From Parvibaculum sp. (lineage in GTDB: Bacteria > Pseudomonadota > Alphaproteobacteria > Parvibaculales > Parvibaculaceae): a stretch of 64,000 nt of DNA. A program made the position numbers and the translations under genes. The notes beneath the pieces are model-generated. The model did no database searches. It was not told the origin of the DNA and saw only the letters and a list, made by a program, of their open reading frames with translations. Location of the stretch: NCBI RefSeq assembly GCF_030651915.1, contig NZ_JAUSBV010000005.1, positions 806,001 to 870,000 on the forward strand. Reading direction: 5' to 3'. Shown here in pieces: positions 1 to 8,351 of the stretch (position 1 is the first letter of the stretch; every line of letters begins with the position of its first letter).

Positions 1-738
1 GGCGATCGCATAGGTGCCGGCCTCGATGCGGTCGGCGATGACACGGTGCGTGGCGCCATGCAGTTTTTCGACACCTTCGATGCGAAGCGTCGAGCTGCCG
101 ATGCCCTCGATCTTCGCGCCCATGGCGACGAGACATTTTGCAACATCGCCTATTTCCGGTTCGCGGGCGGCGTTTTCGAGCACGGTCACGCCGTCGGCCA
201 GCGTTGCCGCCATCATCAATGTGTGGGTGGCGCCGACGGAGACGATGGGCGAGCGGATGACGGCGCCCTTGAGGCCGCCCGGCGCCTTGGCCAGCACATA
301 GCCTTCGACGAGGTCGATCTCGGCGCCCATCTTCTGGAGGCCCTTGATATAGAGATCGACCGGGCGCGCGCCGATGGCGCAGCCGCCCGGCAGCGAGACC
401 TTGGCCTCGTGGCAGCGGGCGAGCAGCGGGCCCAGAACCCAGAAGCTGGCGCGAATCTGCGAGACGATTTCATAAGGCGCGGTGGTGGAGGCGATGTCGG
501 CGACGCGGATCGTCATCACGTCGGCATCGGCACCCTCATCGACCGAGACCTCGCCACCCAGCGCGCCGAGAAGTTTGGTCAGCGTGCGCACATCGGCGAG
601 GCGCGGCATGTTGGACAGCCGCAGCGGCTCGTCCGTCAAGAGCGCCGCCGTCATCAGCGGCAGAGCGGCGTTCTTGGCGCCGCTGACCGGGATTGCGCCC
701 TTGAGACGGCGGCCGCCGCGAATGTGAATGGTGTCCAT
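1..738 (-). CDS. murA: UDP-N-acetylglucosamine 1-carboxyvinyltransferase, N-terminal part
   Basis: Cytoplasmic enzyme of the first committed step of peptidoglycan synthesis, moving enolpyruvate from PEP to UDP-GlcNAc. Only the first 246 codons are in the window and the frame is open to the left edge, so the C-terminal part of a roughly 420-residue enzyme is missing. The protein starts MDTIHIRGG. It carries the substrate-binding [10 protein letters not shown] segment near residues 20-30 and the catalytic-loop motif [13 protein letters not shown] with its cysteine near residue 117, the residue attacked by fosfomycin in this family. The cysteine form is the usual sensitive type. Transcribed leftward, with a 121-base gap to the upstream basic protein. 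Confidence 0.95.
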   Translation of the reverse strand, partial: MDTIHIRGGRRLKGAIPVSGAKNAALPLMTAALLTDEPLRLSNMPRLADVRTLTKLLGALGGEVSVDEGADADVMTIRVADIASTTAPYEIVSQIRASFWVLGPLLARCHEAKVSLPGGCAIGARPVDLYIKGLQKMGAEIDLVEGYVLAKAPGGLKGAVIRSPIVSVGATHTLMMAATLADGVTVLENAAREPEIGDVAKCLVAMGAKIEGIGSSTLRIEGVEKLHGATHRVIADRIEAGTYAIA

Positions 739-859
739 GGAATAAGCGTCCGATCCGGTTTCCGCGCGTTATAGAGGAAAGGGGCCCCGGGTGTCACGCA
801 AGGGGCGTCCCACCGCCTTGTCAGGGATCAATCGGGCCGTTTTCGGACGATTTCGCGGC

Positions 860-1399
860 TTATTTCGACTTTTTGGACTTGGCCTTCGCCTTGGCCGCGG
901 GCTTGCCCTTGGGCTCGACCTTGCTCTTTGCCGCCGGCTTGGTCTTGGCGGCGGGTTTGGCCGCGCTCTTGCCCTTGGCCGCGGGTTTTGCCGCCGCTTT
1001 CGGCGCGGATTTCGGGGCAGCCTTGGCTGCGGCTTTGGGCGCCGGTTTGGGTTCGACCTTGGGCGCAGCCTTGGCTGTGGCTTTGGGCGCCGACTTGGGT
1101 TCGACCTTGGGTGCCGGCATTGGCGCGGCTTTGGCGGCGGGCTGGGGCGCCGGTTTTGCGGCGGGTTCGGCGGCGATGCTCGCGGCGACGGGCTTCGGCG
1201 CTTCGGCGGCCTGAGACGCCGGCGCCTCGGCGGCACCGGGGTTGCGGGCCTTGGTCTGCGCCTTGCGCTTGCGCAGGTTCTCGCGCAAGGCCTCGGCCAG
1301 GCGGGCCTGACGGGCACGGGCTTCCTGCGTCTGCGAGGCGCGGTCGGTTCCCTTGCCGCCGGGCTCACGCGGATTGAACTGGCTCGGGGTCTTTTTCAT
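860..1399 (-). CDS. Ala/Lys/Pro-rich basic protein with histone-H1-like tail
   Basis: A 179-residue protein of unknown function. Residues 1-55 are charged and probably helical, with a segment reading LAEALRENLRKRKAQTK that resembles short conserved alphaproteobacterial proteins. The remainder is low-complexity Ala, Lys and Pro with an imperfect 16-residue repeat (units beginning APKVEPK and APKSAPK). The repeat shows at DNA level as near-identical copies starting near 1031 and 1079. The tail looks like bacterial histone-H1-like or AlgP-type DNA-binding tails, so nucleoid binding is possible but inferred. The ATG at 1399 (MKKTPSQFNPRE) is preferred over an in-frame start at 1576, whose extra residues look non-coding. 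Confidence 0.7.
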   Translation of the reverse strand: MKKTPSQFNPREPGGKGTDRASQTQEARARQARLAEALRENLRKRKAQTKARNPGAAEAPASQAAEAPKPVAASIAAEPAAKPAPQPAAKAAPMPAPKVEPKSAPKATAKAAPKVEPKPAPKAAAKAAPKSAPKAAAKPAAKGKSAAKPAAKTKPAAKSKVEPKGKPAAKAKAKSKKSK

Positions 1400-1647
1400 G
1401 GGGGGCGCTTTCAGTTGCAGGAATGGGTGCGGACAAGCCTGCCCGCCGCATTGATTTTGGGCGCGGGGCCGGGGTCCGTCAACACAGGCGGCGTCCGGAA
1501 CCCAGGGCGGGTGCGGGCGGCTTGCATGCGGTGGGACCCTGTGGCACTTTCCGCGCGTTTTCGGGCGGCCCCTCATCCCTCTTTTACCATTCGGGGCGAG
1601 ACTTCAGGCCGGTTCTTGCGCCGCGCGGCGCGCCCTGAACCCCGGAC

Positions 1648-1722
<75 letters not shown>

Positions 1723-1794
1723 TCTCCCCAGCCGCAAGCCACCCATATCGCCGCAACGCCTGCTGCATCCGGCCGTCCATCGGGGTCCGGAAAG

Positions 1795-1815
1795 CCGCGG
1801 AAACGCGCGGTTTTT
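1795..1815 (+). terminator. Candidate terminator after tRNA-Thr
   Basis: Inverted repeat CCGCG (1795-1799) and CGCGG (1806-1810) around a 6-base loop is followed directly by TTTTT. It lies 73 bases after the tRNA and before the Tad genes. The stem is short, so this is a moderate call. Confidence 0.5.
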
Positions 1816-1932
1816 CGGTCAAATTGCGATGGCCCATCACAGACTCCCTTAACAAGCTGGTCATAAATTCAAGGCATGGGCGGCGATGCCCATCATGTTC
1901 ATGGCGACCCATGCCGGAGGAACCAAAAAGAA

Positions 1933-3222
1933 ATGCGGCCATCCGAAGCCAATGCCTCAAAAAGCCCGCACCGGATTGTCCGGTGTCTCGGCACGCTGGC
2001 GCGCGATTCTCGCGGCGCGTCGGTCATTGCTTTCGCGCTTGCGCTGCCGGTCATGATCGGGCTCAGCGGGCTCAGTATCGACGCGGCGAGCTGGTACAAT
2101 GGCAAGCGCCAGCTTCAGTCCGCGACCGACTACGCGGCGCTTGCCGGCGCCGTCGACAGGAGCGCGAGCGGCGGCGGCGCGATCTCCGCGCATGTCAGCG
2201 CGGTTCTCGCCCGCAACGGCGTCGATGTCAGCGCGCTCGATCAACTGACCGTCAACACACCCCCGGCGACGGGCGCCCATGCGGGCGATCCCGATGCAGT
2301 TGAGGTCATCGCCACCGAGCGCGTCTCGATCATCTTTTCGGGTATCTTCATCCAGGACGCACCGATCGTTCGGACGCGGGCGGTCGCGACCATTACCGGC
2401 GCGGGGCTGAGCTGCGTCCTTGCGCTCAACGCATCGGTGTCGAATGCCGTCTCTTTCGGCGGCGCCTCGATCGCGAATCTGTCGGGCTGCGGCATCGCCT
2501 CGAACTCGTCGCATAACCGCTCGATCGCAACGACCGGCGCGGCGAATATCAACGCGACCTCGGTCTATTCGGCAGGTGGCGTCTTCGGCAATGGCTTCTC
2601 GACGACGACGGGCATCAAGACCGACCAGGAACCCCTTGCCGATCCCTATGGCGACATCGAGGTCCCCGCCTTCAGCGGCTGCGCGCAAAACAACCTGGCG
2701 ATCTCCGGCACGGCGAAGCTCAATCCGGGCGTCTATTGCGGTGGCATCGCCTTCAATTCCGGATCCAATGTCTGGCTCAATCCGGGCGTCTACATCATGG
2801 ACCGCGGCAGTTTCGACGCGACATCGAACTCGACGATACGCGGAAATGACGTGACGATCATCTTCACCAGCAGCACAGGCACCAACTACGGCACGTTCGC
2901 CGGCCATGGCGGTGCGACTCTGGAGCTTTCCGCGCCGTCGGACGGCTCCTTTGCGGGCGTTCTGATGTTCGGCGACCGCAACGTGCCGGCCTCTGTCGGG
3001 GTATCGATCAACGGCAACCAGCATTCGCGCTTTCACGGGGCGCTCTATTTTCCGAGCCAGCCAATCAACTACAGCGGCAACTTCACCTTTCCCGGCGGCT
3101 GCATCCAGCTTATCGCCAACACCGTCACCTTCGCCGGCAGCTCAAGCATTACCGTTCCCTCGCGCTGCACGGATGACTCACTGAGGACGATCGGCACACT
3201 TTCGGCCGTACTCGTCGAATGA
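1933..3222 (+). CDS. TadG-like pilus-assembly/secreted protein
   Basis: A 429-residue protein with the N-terminal signature of TadE/TadG-like Flp pilus proteins. A charged start is followed by a single hydrophobic segment (about residues 29-52, GASVIAFALALPVMIGLSGL) and the typical WYNGKRQLQSATDYAALAGA stretch. The long C-terminal part is Gly/Ser/Asn-rich with NPGVY-type repeats and is predicted to lie outside the membrane. The ATG at 1933 has GGAGGAA about 11 bases upstream; an in-frame ATG at 1876 lacks such a site. It overlaps the next gene by four bases (ATGA), so all three Tad genes are probably co-transcribed. No TadA, TadB, TadC or prepilin peptidase genes are in the window. Confidence 0.8.
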   Translation: MRPSEANASKSPHRIVRCLGTLARDSRGASVIAFALALPVMIGLSGLSIDAASWYNGKRQLQSATDYAALAGAVDRSASGGGAISAHVSAVLARNGVDVSALDQLTVNTPPATGAHAGDPDAVEVIATERVSIIFSGIFIQDAPIVRTRAVATITGAGLSCVLALNASVSNAVSFGGASIANLSGCGIASNSSHNRSIATTGAANINATSVYSAGGVFGNGFSTTTGIKTDQEPLADPYGDIEVPAFSGCAQNNLAISGTAKLNPGVYCGGIAFNSGSNVWLNPGVYIMDRGSFDATSNSTIRGNDVTIIFTSSTGTNYGTFAGHGGATLELSAPSDGSFAGVLMFGDRNVPASVGVSINGNQHSRFHGALYFPSQPINYSGNFTFPGGCIQLIANTVTFAGSSSITVPSRCTDDSLRTIGTLSAVLVE

Positions 3223-3704
3223 CGCAAAGCATGGAACAGATCAAGAAATCACACCACGAACGCCGCAACGCCCAGCGCTTCGTGTCGGACGACGCCGGCG
3301 TTTCGGCGCTCGAGTTCGCGCTGATCCTGCCTATCATGATGGTGATGGTCCTCGGCCTTGCGGAAACGGCCCTTTACATCGATGCGCGGGCGAAAGTCGC
3401 CACCGGCGTCGATGCGGCGCTACGTCATACGATGTTCGACCGGGCTGATGTCGACGGCATCACCAACACGGCGTTGGCGGCGGGCGGATTCGACGCGGAT
3501 ACCGCGACGGTCACCGTGACGAGCTTCACCGAATGCAGCGACGGCACGGCTGTTTCCGACGAGACGCCCTGCGAAGCGCCCCTGCACCGCCGCACCTATG
3601 TTTCGGTCCGGGTCGAGAAGGTGCACACGACGCTCTTTCCCGTTACGGGGATCAGCGACGAGCCAATCGTCATCAGCCGGACGGGGGTTGCACAACTGCC
3701 ATGA
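3219..3704 (+). CDS. TadE-like pseudopilin
   Basis: A 161-residue protein with a TadE-like N-terminus. A short cytoplasmic lead is followed by GVSALEFALILPIMM and one membrane segment (about residues 29-50), then a small periplasmic domain. The glutamate inside SALEFALILP matches the processing/recognition glutamate of type IV pilin-like proteins. It starts inside the stop of the TadG-like gene and its own stop overlaps the next start by four bases, indicating translational coupling. A second in-frame ATG at 3231 is possible. Likely a minor pseudopilin of a Flp/Tad pilus whose machinery lies elsewhere. Confidence 0.8.
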   Translation: MTQSMEQIKKSHHERRNAQRFVSDDAGVSALEFALILPIMMVMVLGLAETALYIDARAKVATGVDAALRHTMFDRADVDGITNTALAAGGFDADTATVTVTSFTECSDGTAVSDETPCEAPLHRRTYVSVRVEKVHTTLFPVTGISDEPIVISRTGVAQLP

Positions 3705-4132
3705 AACGCGATGCCGCCTATTCCTGCTTTCGCCGCTTTCTCGCCGCCCGCGCGGGCACGTCGGCGGTCGAGTTCGCCATCATCGCCCTGCCGCTGATGG
3801 TCGCGATCATCGGCACGATCGAAACAGGACGCGCCTTGTGGACGTGGAGCCTCATCAGCCATGAAACGGACAATGCCGTGCGCCGCGTCATCATCGCCAA
3901 TACGGCCACCGCCGGCGCCGTCGAGAGCGATATCCGGACGGCGCTCTCGCGCCTAAAGCAGGATGACCTTGCCGTGAATGTCGCGGTCACCGCGGCGAGC
4001 GCGGGCGCACCGGGTTCGCTCAGCGTGACCGTGGTCTTTTCGTTCCGGACAGCGCTTTCCTTCGTCTGGCCGACGCCGATACCGATCTCGCAGAGCGTGC
4101 AATATCCAATCGTCAATTCGACGGCGGGATGA
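3701..4132 (+). CDS. TadE-like pseudopilin (second copy)
   Basis: A 143-residue protein of the same architecture as its neighbour: GTSAVEFAIIALPLMVAIIG near residues 19-38 followed by a small extracytoplasmic domain. The ATG at 3701 overlaps the upstream stop (ATGA). The longer open frame to 3533 lies inside the preceding gene and is rejected. It completes a TadG-TadE-TadE triplet. The three pseudopilin-like genes without an ATPase or secretin suggest a satellite locus of a Tad system. Confidence 0.8.
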   Translation: MKRDAAYSCFRRFLAARAGTSAVEFAIIALPLMVAIIGTIETGRALWTWSLISHETDNAVRRVIIANTATAGAVESDIRTALSRLKQDDLAVNVAVTAASAGAPGSLSVTVVFSFRTALSFVWPTPIPISQSVQYPIVNSTAG

Positions 4133-4243
4133 GCTGACGCCGGCGAAGATCGTTCAAATTCGAGCTATTCGATTAGGCTGGCGTTGATAGATGACTGAGA
4201 GGTTTGGGGTGTTGCGTTTCATCCTCACAGCCCGGTGCCGGTC

Positions 4244-4843
4244 ATGCGTTCCAACGACCTACGCGGGCAGGCTATGCCTGCCAAACCTCTTTCATTCGGC
4301 GCCCATCAAGCCCGCCGAAAGGCAGCGGCCCGCAGCGTGCGACGTGCCGCGCCGGTGGCAGAGGCCTTTTGCAAGGTCCGCCGGCATATCCGCTTCATGC
4401 TGCTGTTTTGCGGCGCCGTTTTTGCGGTGGGATCGTATCTTCAAGAGCCCGCCGCCGTGCACCGGCCAGCCGACCTCCGCGTTCCAGCCGGCTTCAGCGC
4501 ACCCGCCGACAGCTTCCGCTCCTCGGTGCCCGCGATTGACGTTTATGACGGCGACACCATACGCATCGGTTCGGAACGAATCCGCCTTCTGGGCTTCGAT
4601 ACGCCGGAACTCGGCCACAATTCCCGATGCGCCCGCGAGGCTCACGACGCCATTCGCGCGCGCGACTATCTCGAGGCAGAGATTGCGAGGGGCCGGGACA
4701 TTCGCATCGAGCGCAGCGGAACCGACCGTTATGGCCGGACGCTGGCGCAGCTCTATATCGACGGGACCGATGTGTCCGACACGATGATCGGCCGAGGTCT
4801 TGGCCGCAGCTATTCGGGCGGGCGGCGCGACGGCTGGTGCTGA
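4244..4843 (+). CDS. Membrane-anchored thermonuclease-family (SNase-like) protein
   Basis: A 199-residue protein: a basic N-terminus, one hydrophobic segment (about residues 49-64, MLLFCGAVFAVG), then a staphylococcal-nuclease-like domain over the C-terminal 110 residues. Family residues are visible: the calcium-binding aspartate in VYDGDTIRIG, the arginine and acidic pair in RIRLLGFDTPELG, and the catalytic arginine in DRYGRTLAQLY. The product is probably an extracytoplasmic, membrane-tethered Ca-dependent nuclease. The start is uncertain: GTG 4235, ATG 4244 and ATG 4274 are all in frame, the last with GGGCAGG close upstream. It converges on the hydrolase gene with a 15-base gap. Confidence 0.8.
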   Translation: MRSNDLRGQAMPAKPLSFGAHQARRKAAARSVRRAAPVAEAFCKVRRHIRFMLLFCGAVFAVGSYLQEPAAVHRPADLRVPAGFSAPADSFRSSVPAIDVYDGDTIRIGSERIRLLGFDTPELGHNSRCAREAHDAIRARDYLEAEIARGRDIRIERSGTDRYGRTLAQLYIDGTDVSDTMIGRGLGRSYSGGRRDGWC

Positions 4844-4858
4844 TCGGCAAGCCGCAGG

Positions 4859-6013
4859 CTACGCCAGACTCTCATAGATCGCCTCGATCAGGGCGCGGTT
4901 GCGCGGGTTCTGCCAGCGCGGGCCCATGTCGTTGGTGACATAGGCGAAGGCGACGCGGGCCTGCGGATCGCAGAAGCCCAATGAGCCGCCGGCACCGAAA
5001 TGGCCGAAGGCGACATCGTTGGGGCCGAGGCGGCGTTCGGCCTGGGGCAGTTGAAAGCCAAGCGCGAAACGCGACTCGCGATCGAGGATGCGGTCGCGGC
5101 CGAAGGATTGTTCGGTGGTCGCTTCGGTCAACATGGCGGGCGAGAGGATTTCGACGCCGTCGATGGCGCCGCCATTGGCGAGCGCCGCATAGATGCGGGC
5201 GATGCCGCGCGCCGTGCCGTGGCCGTTGGTGGAGGGGATTTCGGCGGTGCGCCATTCGCTACTGTTGACCCAGCCGGCGCCCGAAATGCCGGGCGGGTTC
5301 CAGTAGGTGTTCCACTTCATCAACGCATCGTCGTCGAGCGAGGTTTCGGGACGCGGGATCTCGACGGACGGCCAGAGGAACTCGGCGCAGCGCGAATGCT
5401 CCGTCTGCGGAAGGCCGATATGGATGTCGGCGCCGAGCGGGCCCGCCACTTCGTCGCGCAGGATCTGGCCGAGGGTCCGGCCGCCGGCGCGGCGCACCAG
5501 CTCGCCCGCGAGATAGCCGAACGTGTTGACGTGATAGCCATGGGCGGTGCCGGGCTCCCACCAGGGCGTTTGCGCGGCCAGTGCCGCCGTCATGCGCGGC
5601 CAGTCGAACATGGCGCCATCGGGCAGCGGTTCGCGGATCGCGGGCAGGCCTGCCTGATGAGCGAGGATGTGGCGCAGCGTGATGCGCTCCTTGCCGGCAG
5701 CGGCGAATTCCGGCCAATGCGTCGCGGCCGGCGCATCGAGATCGAGAAGTCCGCGCTCGACGAGACGCAGCGCGACCAGCGACGTGAAGGCCTTGCCGAC
5801 GGAGAAGAAGTTGACCAACGTGTCGCGCGCCCAGGGATTTTGCCGCGCGGCGTCGCGCCAGCCGCCCCAGAGATCGGCGACGAGGCGGCCCTCGACCATC
5901 AGCGCGACGGCCCCGCCCGGCTCGCTGCGTTCGCGGAAATTGCCGATGAAGGCTTCGCGGACTGGCGCAAAACGCGGGTCGCAAGTGCCGCCGATGGGGA
6001 TTTCGTCCTTCAC
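4859..6013 (-). CDS. Serine hydrolase of the beta-lactamase/EstB family
   Basis: A 384-residue class C beta-lactamase-like esterase. The nucleophile motif S-x-x-K is seen in FFSVGKAFTS, a tyrosine motif in GYHVNTFGYLAGEL, and a C-terminal FGHFGAGGSLGF takes the place of the KTG box. Members hydrolyse esters or beta-lactam-like substrates; the substrate cannot be told from sequence. The start is taken as GTG at 6013 because it overlaps the stop of the YhhN-family gene (GTGA). The open frame extends upstream to 6169, but that extension lies inside the yhhN frame and looks like a shadow. Translationally coupled to the membrane protein upstream. Confidence 0.85.
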   Translation of the reverse strand: MKDEIPIGGTCDPRFAPVREAFIGNFRERSEPGGAVALMVEGRLVADLWGGWRDAARQNPWARDTLVNFFSVGKAFTSLVALRLVERGLLDLDAPAATHWPEFAAAGKERITLRHILAHQAGLPAIREPLPDGAMFDWPRMTAALAAQTPWWEPGTAHGYHVNTFGYLAGELVRRAGGRTLGQILRDEVAGPLGADIHIGLPQTEHSRCAEFLWPSVEIPRPETSLDDDALMKWNTYWNPPGISGAGWVNSSEWRTAEIPSTNGHGTARGIARIYAALANGGAIDGVEILSPAMLTEATTEQSFGRDRILDRESRFALGFQLPQAERRLGPNDVAFGHFGAGGSLGFCDPQARVAFAYVTNDMGPRWQNPRNRALIEAIYESLA

Positions 6014-6696
6014 CGCAGCAAGGCCAGCAGACTCAGGCCCATCAGCGCCTGCCCCGCATAATAGGTCGTCCAGACGATGAGACCGCGAAAAGGGATCGGA
6101 CGGCCGAACTTGTCGGCGGCGATGACGCCGTCCGATATGACGAAGAGAACGGCGCCGAGGCCGAGCCATGGTTGCGCGGCCGGAATGGCGAGCGCGGCCA
6201 GCGCCATGAACAGGATCGTCACCAGATAAACGGCGACAGGGAGTTGGCTCGACCCGAGATTTGGCCGCAGCCAGAAATAGAGCGCGAGCGCACCTGCCGC
6301 GGTCAGCAGCGAGGCGGCACCTGCGACAAGGCCTTCGGGGCGGCTTGCCAGCGGCAGAATGATCGCCAGATAAAAGAGGTGCGTGGCGAGGAAGGCGAGA
6401 AGACCGCGCTGGAAATTGCGCGGATTGTCCTTCATCGCCAGGAAAAGATCACCGGCGCTCGACAGCAGAAAGGCCAGCGCCAGAAGGGCCAGCGGCAGCG
6501 CTATCGCACCGGGCAACGCCAGGAGCGGCAGCGGCACCCAAAGGCCGATGGCGGCCGTCTTGAGGCCGGTGCGCAGGGTCGAGGGCGGGCGGCTCTCGAT
6601 CAGGAGGTAGCCGAGCGCGGCTGCCAGCGACAGCAGAACAAGGAGAAGGCGTAGCCCGTCAAGCCCGTCGCCCCGCATCAATGCCGCTTCGAACAT
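6010..6696 (-). CDS. YhhN-family membrane protein (lysoplasmalogenase-like)
   Basis: A 228-residue integral membrane protein with about eight hydrophobic helices. The family includes TMEM86/lysoplasmalogenase, which cleaves the vinyl ether of lysoplasmalogens. Conserved family features visible are SSAGDLFLAM near residue 95 and FVISDGVIAADKFG near residue 190, each with a membrane aspartate. The ATG at 6696 (MFEAALMRG) has GGGGGGA just upstream; a longer frame to 6789 overlaps the divergent methyltransferase gene. The stop overlaps the hydrolase start by four bases, so the two probably form an operon, which could link lipid cleavage and ester hydrolysis (inference). Confidence 0.8.
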   Translation of the reverse strand: MFEAALMRGDGLDGLRLLLVLLSLAAALGYLLIESRPPSTLRTGLKTAAIGLWVPLPLLALPGAIALPLALLALAFLLSSAGDLFLAMKDNPRNFQRGLLAFLATHLFYLAIILPLASRPEGLVAGAASLLTAAGALALYFWLRPNLGSSQLPVAVYLVTILFMALAALAIPAAQPWLGLGAVLFVISDGVIAADKFGRPIPFRGLIVWTTYYAGQALMGLSLLALLR

Positions 6697-6791
6697 TTGT
6701 CCCCCCGTCCCGGTTCTTATCCGCCTATGATCGGCGCCTGTTTTGTTTGCCCATGATCGGCGACCGGCGCACATCTTCACAAGGACCAAAT

Positions 6792-7562
6792 ATGACCGGC
6801 GGCAGCCTGCGCCTTATCGAGAGCCCGCAAAACCCGCGGGTGAAGCTCTGGACGGCGCTCAGCGAGACGCGCGGCATCAAGAAGCATGGCGCCTTTCTGC
6901 TAGCCGGGCGCAAGACCGTTCCCGAAGCGCTGAAGCGGCACGCGGCGCAATTCAGCGCCGTGCTGGCGTCGCGCGAGGCCGACATCGCGGCGCTGAAACC
7001 GCCGGCGGGGCTCGAATGTTTCGTGCTCTCGAGGGCGCTGTTCGAAACACTCGACAGCAATGGCACCGGCTTTCCGCTGCTGGTCGGACGGGTGCCGGAC
7101 ATGCCGGCGGCCGATTTGACGCGGGTGCCGAAAGGGCTCGAACTTGTGTGTGCGCTAGGCGATCCGGCCAATCTCGGCGCCGTGTTGCGCAGCGCAGCGG
7201 CCTTCGGCGCCCGGCGCATCGTCCTGATGGAAGCGGCCGCTCACCCTTTCCACCCCAAGGCGCTCCGAGCGGCGGCCAATGCGCAATTCGAGCTGCAGTT
7301 CCTCAAGGGGCCCGGCTGGCCGGCGCTCAACACGGCCCGGGGACCGCTGGCTGCACTCGATGGCGAGGGCGAGGACATCGGCGCCTTTCACTGGCCGCGC
7401 GACATCCGGCTGGTGCTGGGCGAGGAGGGGCTCGGCCTGCCGGCGGGCCTGAAGGCCCGGCGGCTCGCCATTCCGACCACGGGGGCGGTCGAATCGCTCA
7501 ATGCGACGGTCGCGGCGAGCCTCGCGATGCAGGCGCATTTCGGGGCGATGCGAAAAGAGTGA
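6792..7562 (+). CDS. TrmH/SpoU-family RNA 2'-O-methyltransferase
   Basis: A 256-residue enzyme using S-adenosylmethionine to methylate a ribose in tRNA or rRNA. An N-terminal substrate-binding region (SPQNPRVKLW, FLLAGRKTVPEAL) leads to the SPOUT knot. Motif 1 is NLGAVLRSAAAFGARRIVL, motif 2 LVLGEEGLGLP, and motif 3 IPTTGAVESLNATVAASLAM with its Ser-Leu-Asn core. ATG at 6792 follows AAGGACC; the longer frame to 6681 overlaps the divergent yhhN. Which RNA is modified cannot be read from the sequence. Confidence 0.9.
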   Translation: MTGGSLRLIESPQNPRVKLWTALSETRGIKKHGAFLLAGRKTVPEALKRHAAQFSAVLASREADIAALKPPAGLECFVLSRALFETLDSNGTGFPLLVGRVPDMPAADLTRVPKGLELVCALGDPANLGAVLRSAAAFGARRIVLMEAAAHPFHPKALRAAANAQFELQFLKGPGWPALNTARGPLAALDGEGEDIGAFHWPRDIRLVLGEEGLGLPAGLKARRLAIPTTGAVESLNATVAASLAMQAHFGAMRKE

Positions 7563-7591
7563 TCCGGTCAGGCGCGAGGGCCGTAACAAAA

Positions 7592-7678
7592 GGGTGAGAG
7601 CCGGAACCGAACCGGCGTGACACCCTCGAAAGGCCCCTCGGTCGTGAAATTGCCCGTTCTCAGAGTTGCGGCTCTCAC
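7592..7678. promoter_or_regulatory. Nested inverted repeats over the start of the DUF6134-type gene
   Basis: GCCGG (7600-7604) and CCGGC (7612-7616) form a 5-bp stem with a 7-base loop. An outer pair GGGTG (7592-7596) and CACCC (7621-7625) extends it. An alternative pairing joins GTGAGAGCCG (7594-7603) to CGGCTCTCAC (7669-7678). The structure contains the GTG at 7617 and could hide the ribosome site of the next gene. The minus strand resembles a tRNA T-arm and acceptor half, but it lacks the conserved T-loop adenine and a CCA. Confidence 0.35.
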
Positions 7679-8351
7679 ATTGCTGTTGCTTGCCCCCGGC
7701 CTCGGCGCGGGCGCGACGCCGCCGGTATCTTCCCCCGAGCCGGCGGGCGCCCCTGCGTTCGCGTTCCGCGTCGAGCGCGGGGGGACGCCCATCGGCACAC
7801 ACCAAATTTCATTTTCGCAGGCCGGCGATGCGCTGCAGGTCGATATCGAGATCCAACTCGCCGTCACGTTCGGGCCGATTACCCTTTTCCGATACGAGCA
7901 CCGTAACCGCGAAGTCTGGCGCGACGGCAGGCTCGTTGCGCTTGATACCGAGACGAATGACGACGGCCAGACCTATACCGTCAGCGCCCGTGCAAGCGAT
8001 GCGGGGCTCGAAGTAACCAGCTCGGCCAATGGCACATTCGTGGCGCCTGCCGATATCATTTCAACCAGCTACTGGAACCCGGCAACGGTGACGCAGACGC
8101 AGCTTCTCGACACGCAGCGCGGGCGTATCGTCGAGGTTGCGGTGACGCCGCGCGCGACGCGCGAGGTTACGGTCGATGGCGCGGCAGTGGCGGCGCGGGA
8201 ATATGAAATGACCGGCGATCTGAAACTCCGCCTGCTCTATTCGCTGAAGAACGAATGGCTCAACGTCGCCTTCATGGCACGGGGCACGGAAGTCGACTAC
8301 ACGATCGAGCGGCTCGACCGGCCGCTGGTGCAAGAGGTGGCTTCGCGATGA
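7617..8351 (+). CDS. Secreted DUF6134-type protein
   Basis: A 244-residue protein with a signal peptide (VLRVAALTLLLLAPGLGAGA) and then an all-beta domain like DUF6134 proteins (for example FRVERGGTPIGTHQISF and LWRDG-type repeats such as EVWRDGRLVALDTETNDDG). Function is unknown; members are periplasmic or outer-membrane-associated. The start may be GTG 7617 or GTG 7644; both give a plausible signal peptide, and the first lies in a hairpin. It overlaps the downstream SDR by four bases (ATGA), so the two are coupled. Confidence 0.7.
   Translation: MTPSKGPSVVKLPVLRVAALTLLLLAPGLGAGATPPVSSPEPAGAPAFAFRVERGGTPIGTHQISFSQAGDALQVDIEIQLAVTFGPITLFRYEHRNREVWRDGRLVALDTETNDDGQTYTVSARASDAGLEVTSSANGTFVAPADIISTSYWNPATVTQTQLLDTQRGRIVEVAVTPRATREVTVDGAAVAAREYEMTGDLKLRLLYSLKNEWLNVAFMARGTEVDYTIERLDRPLVQEVASR

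Noticed and set aside
7594-7678. tRNA gene on the minus strand
   Set aside because: The T-loop lacks the conserved adenine, no anticodon arm can be drawn and no CCA follows.
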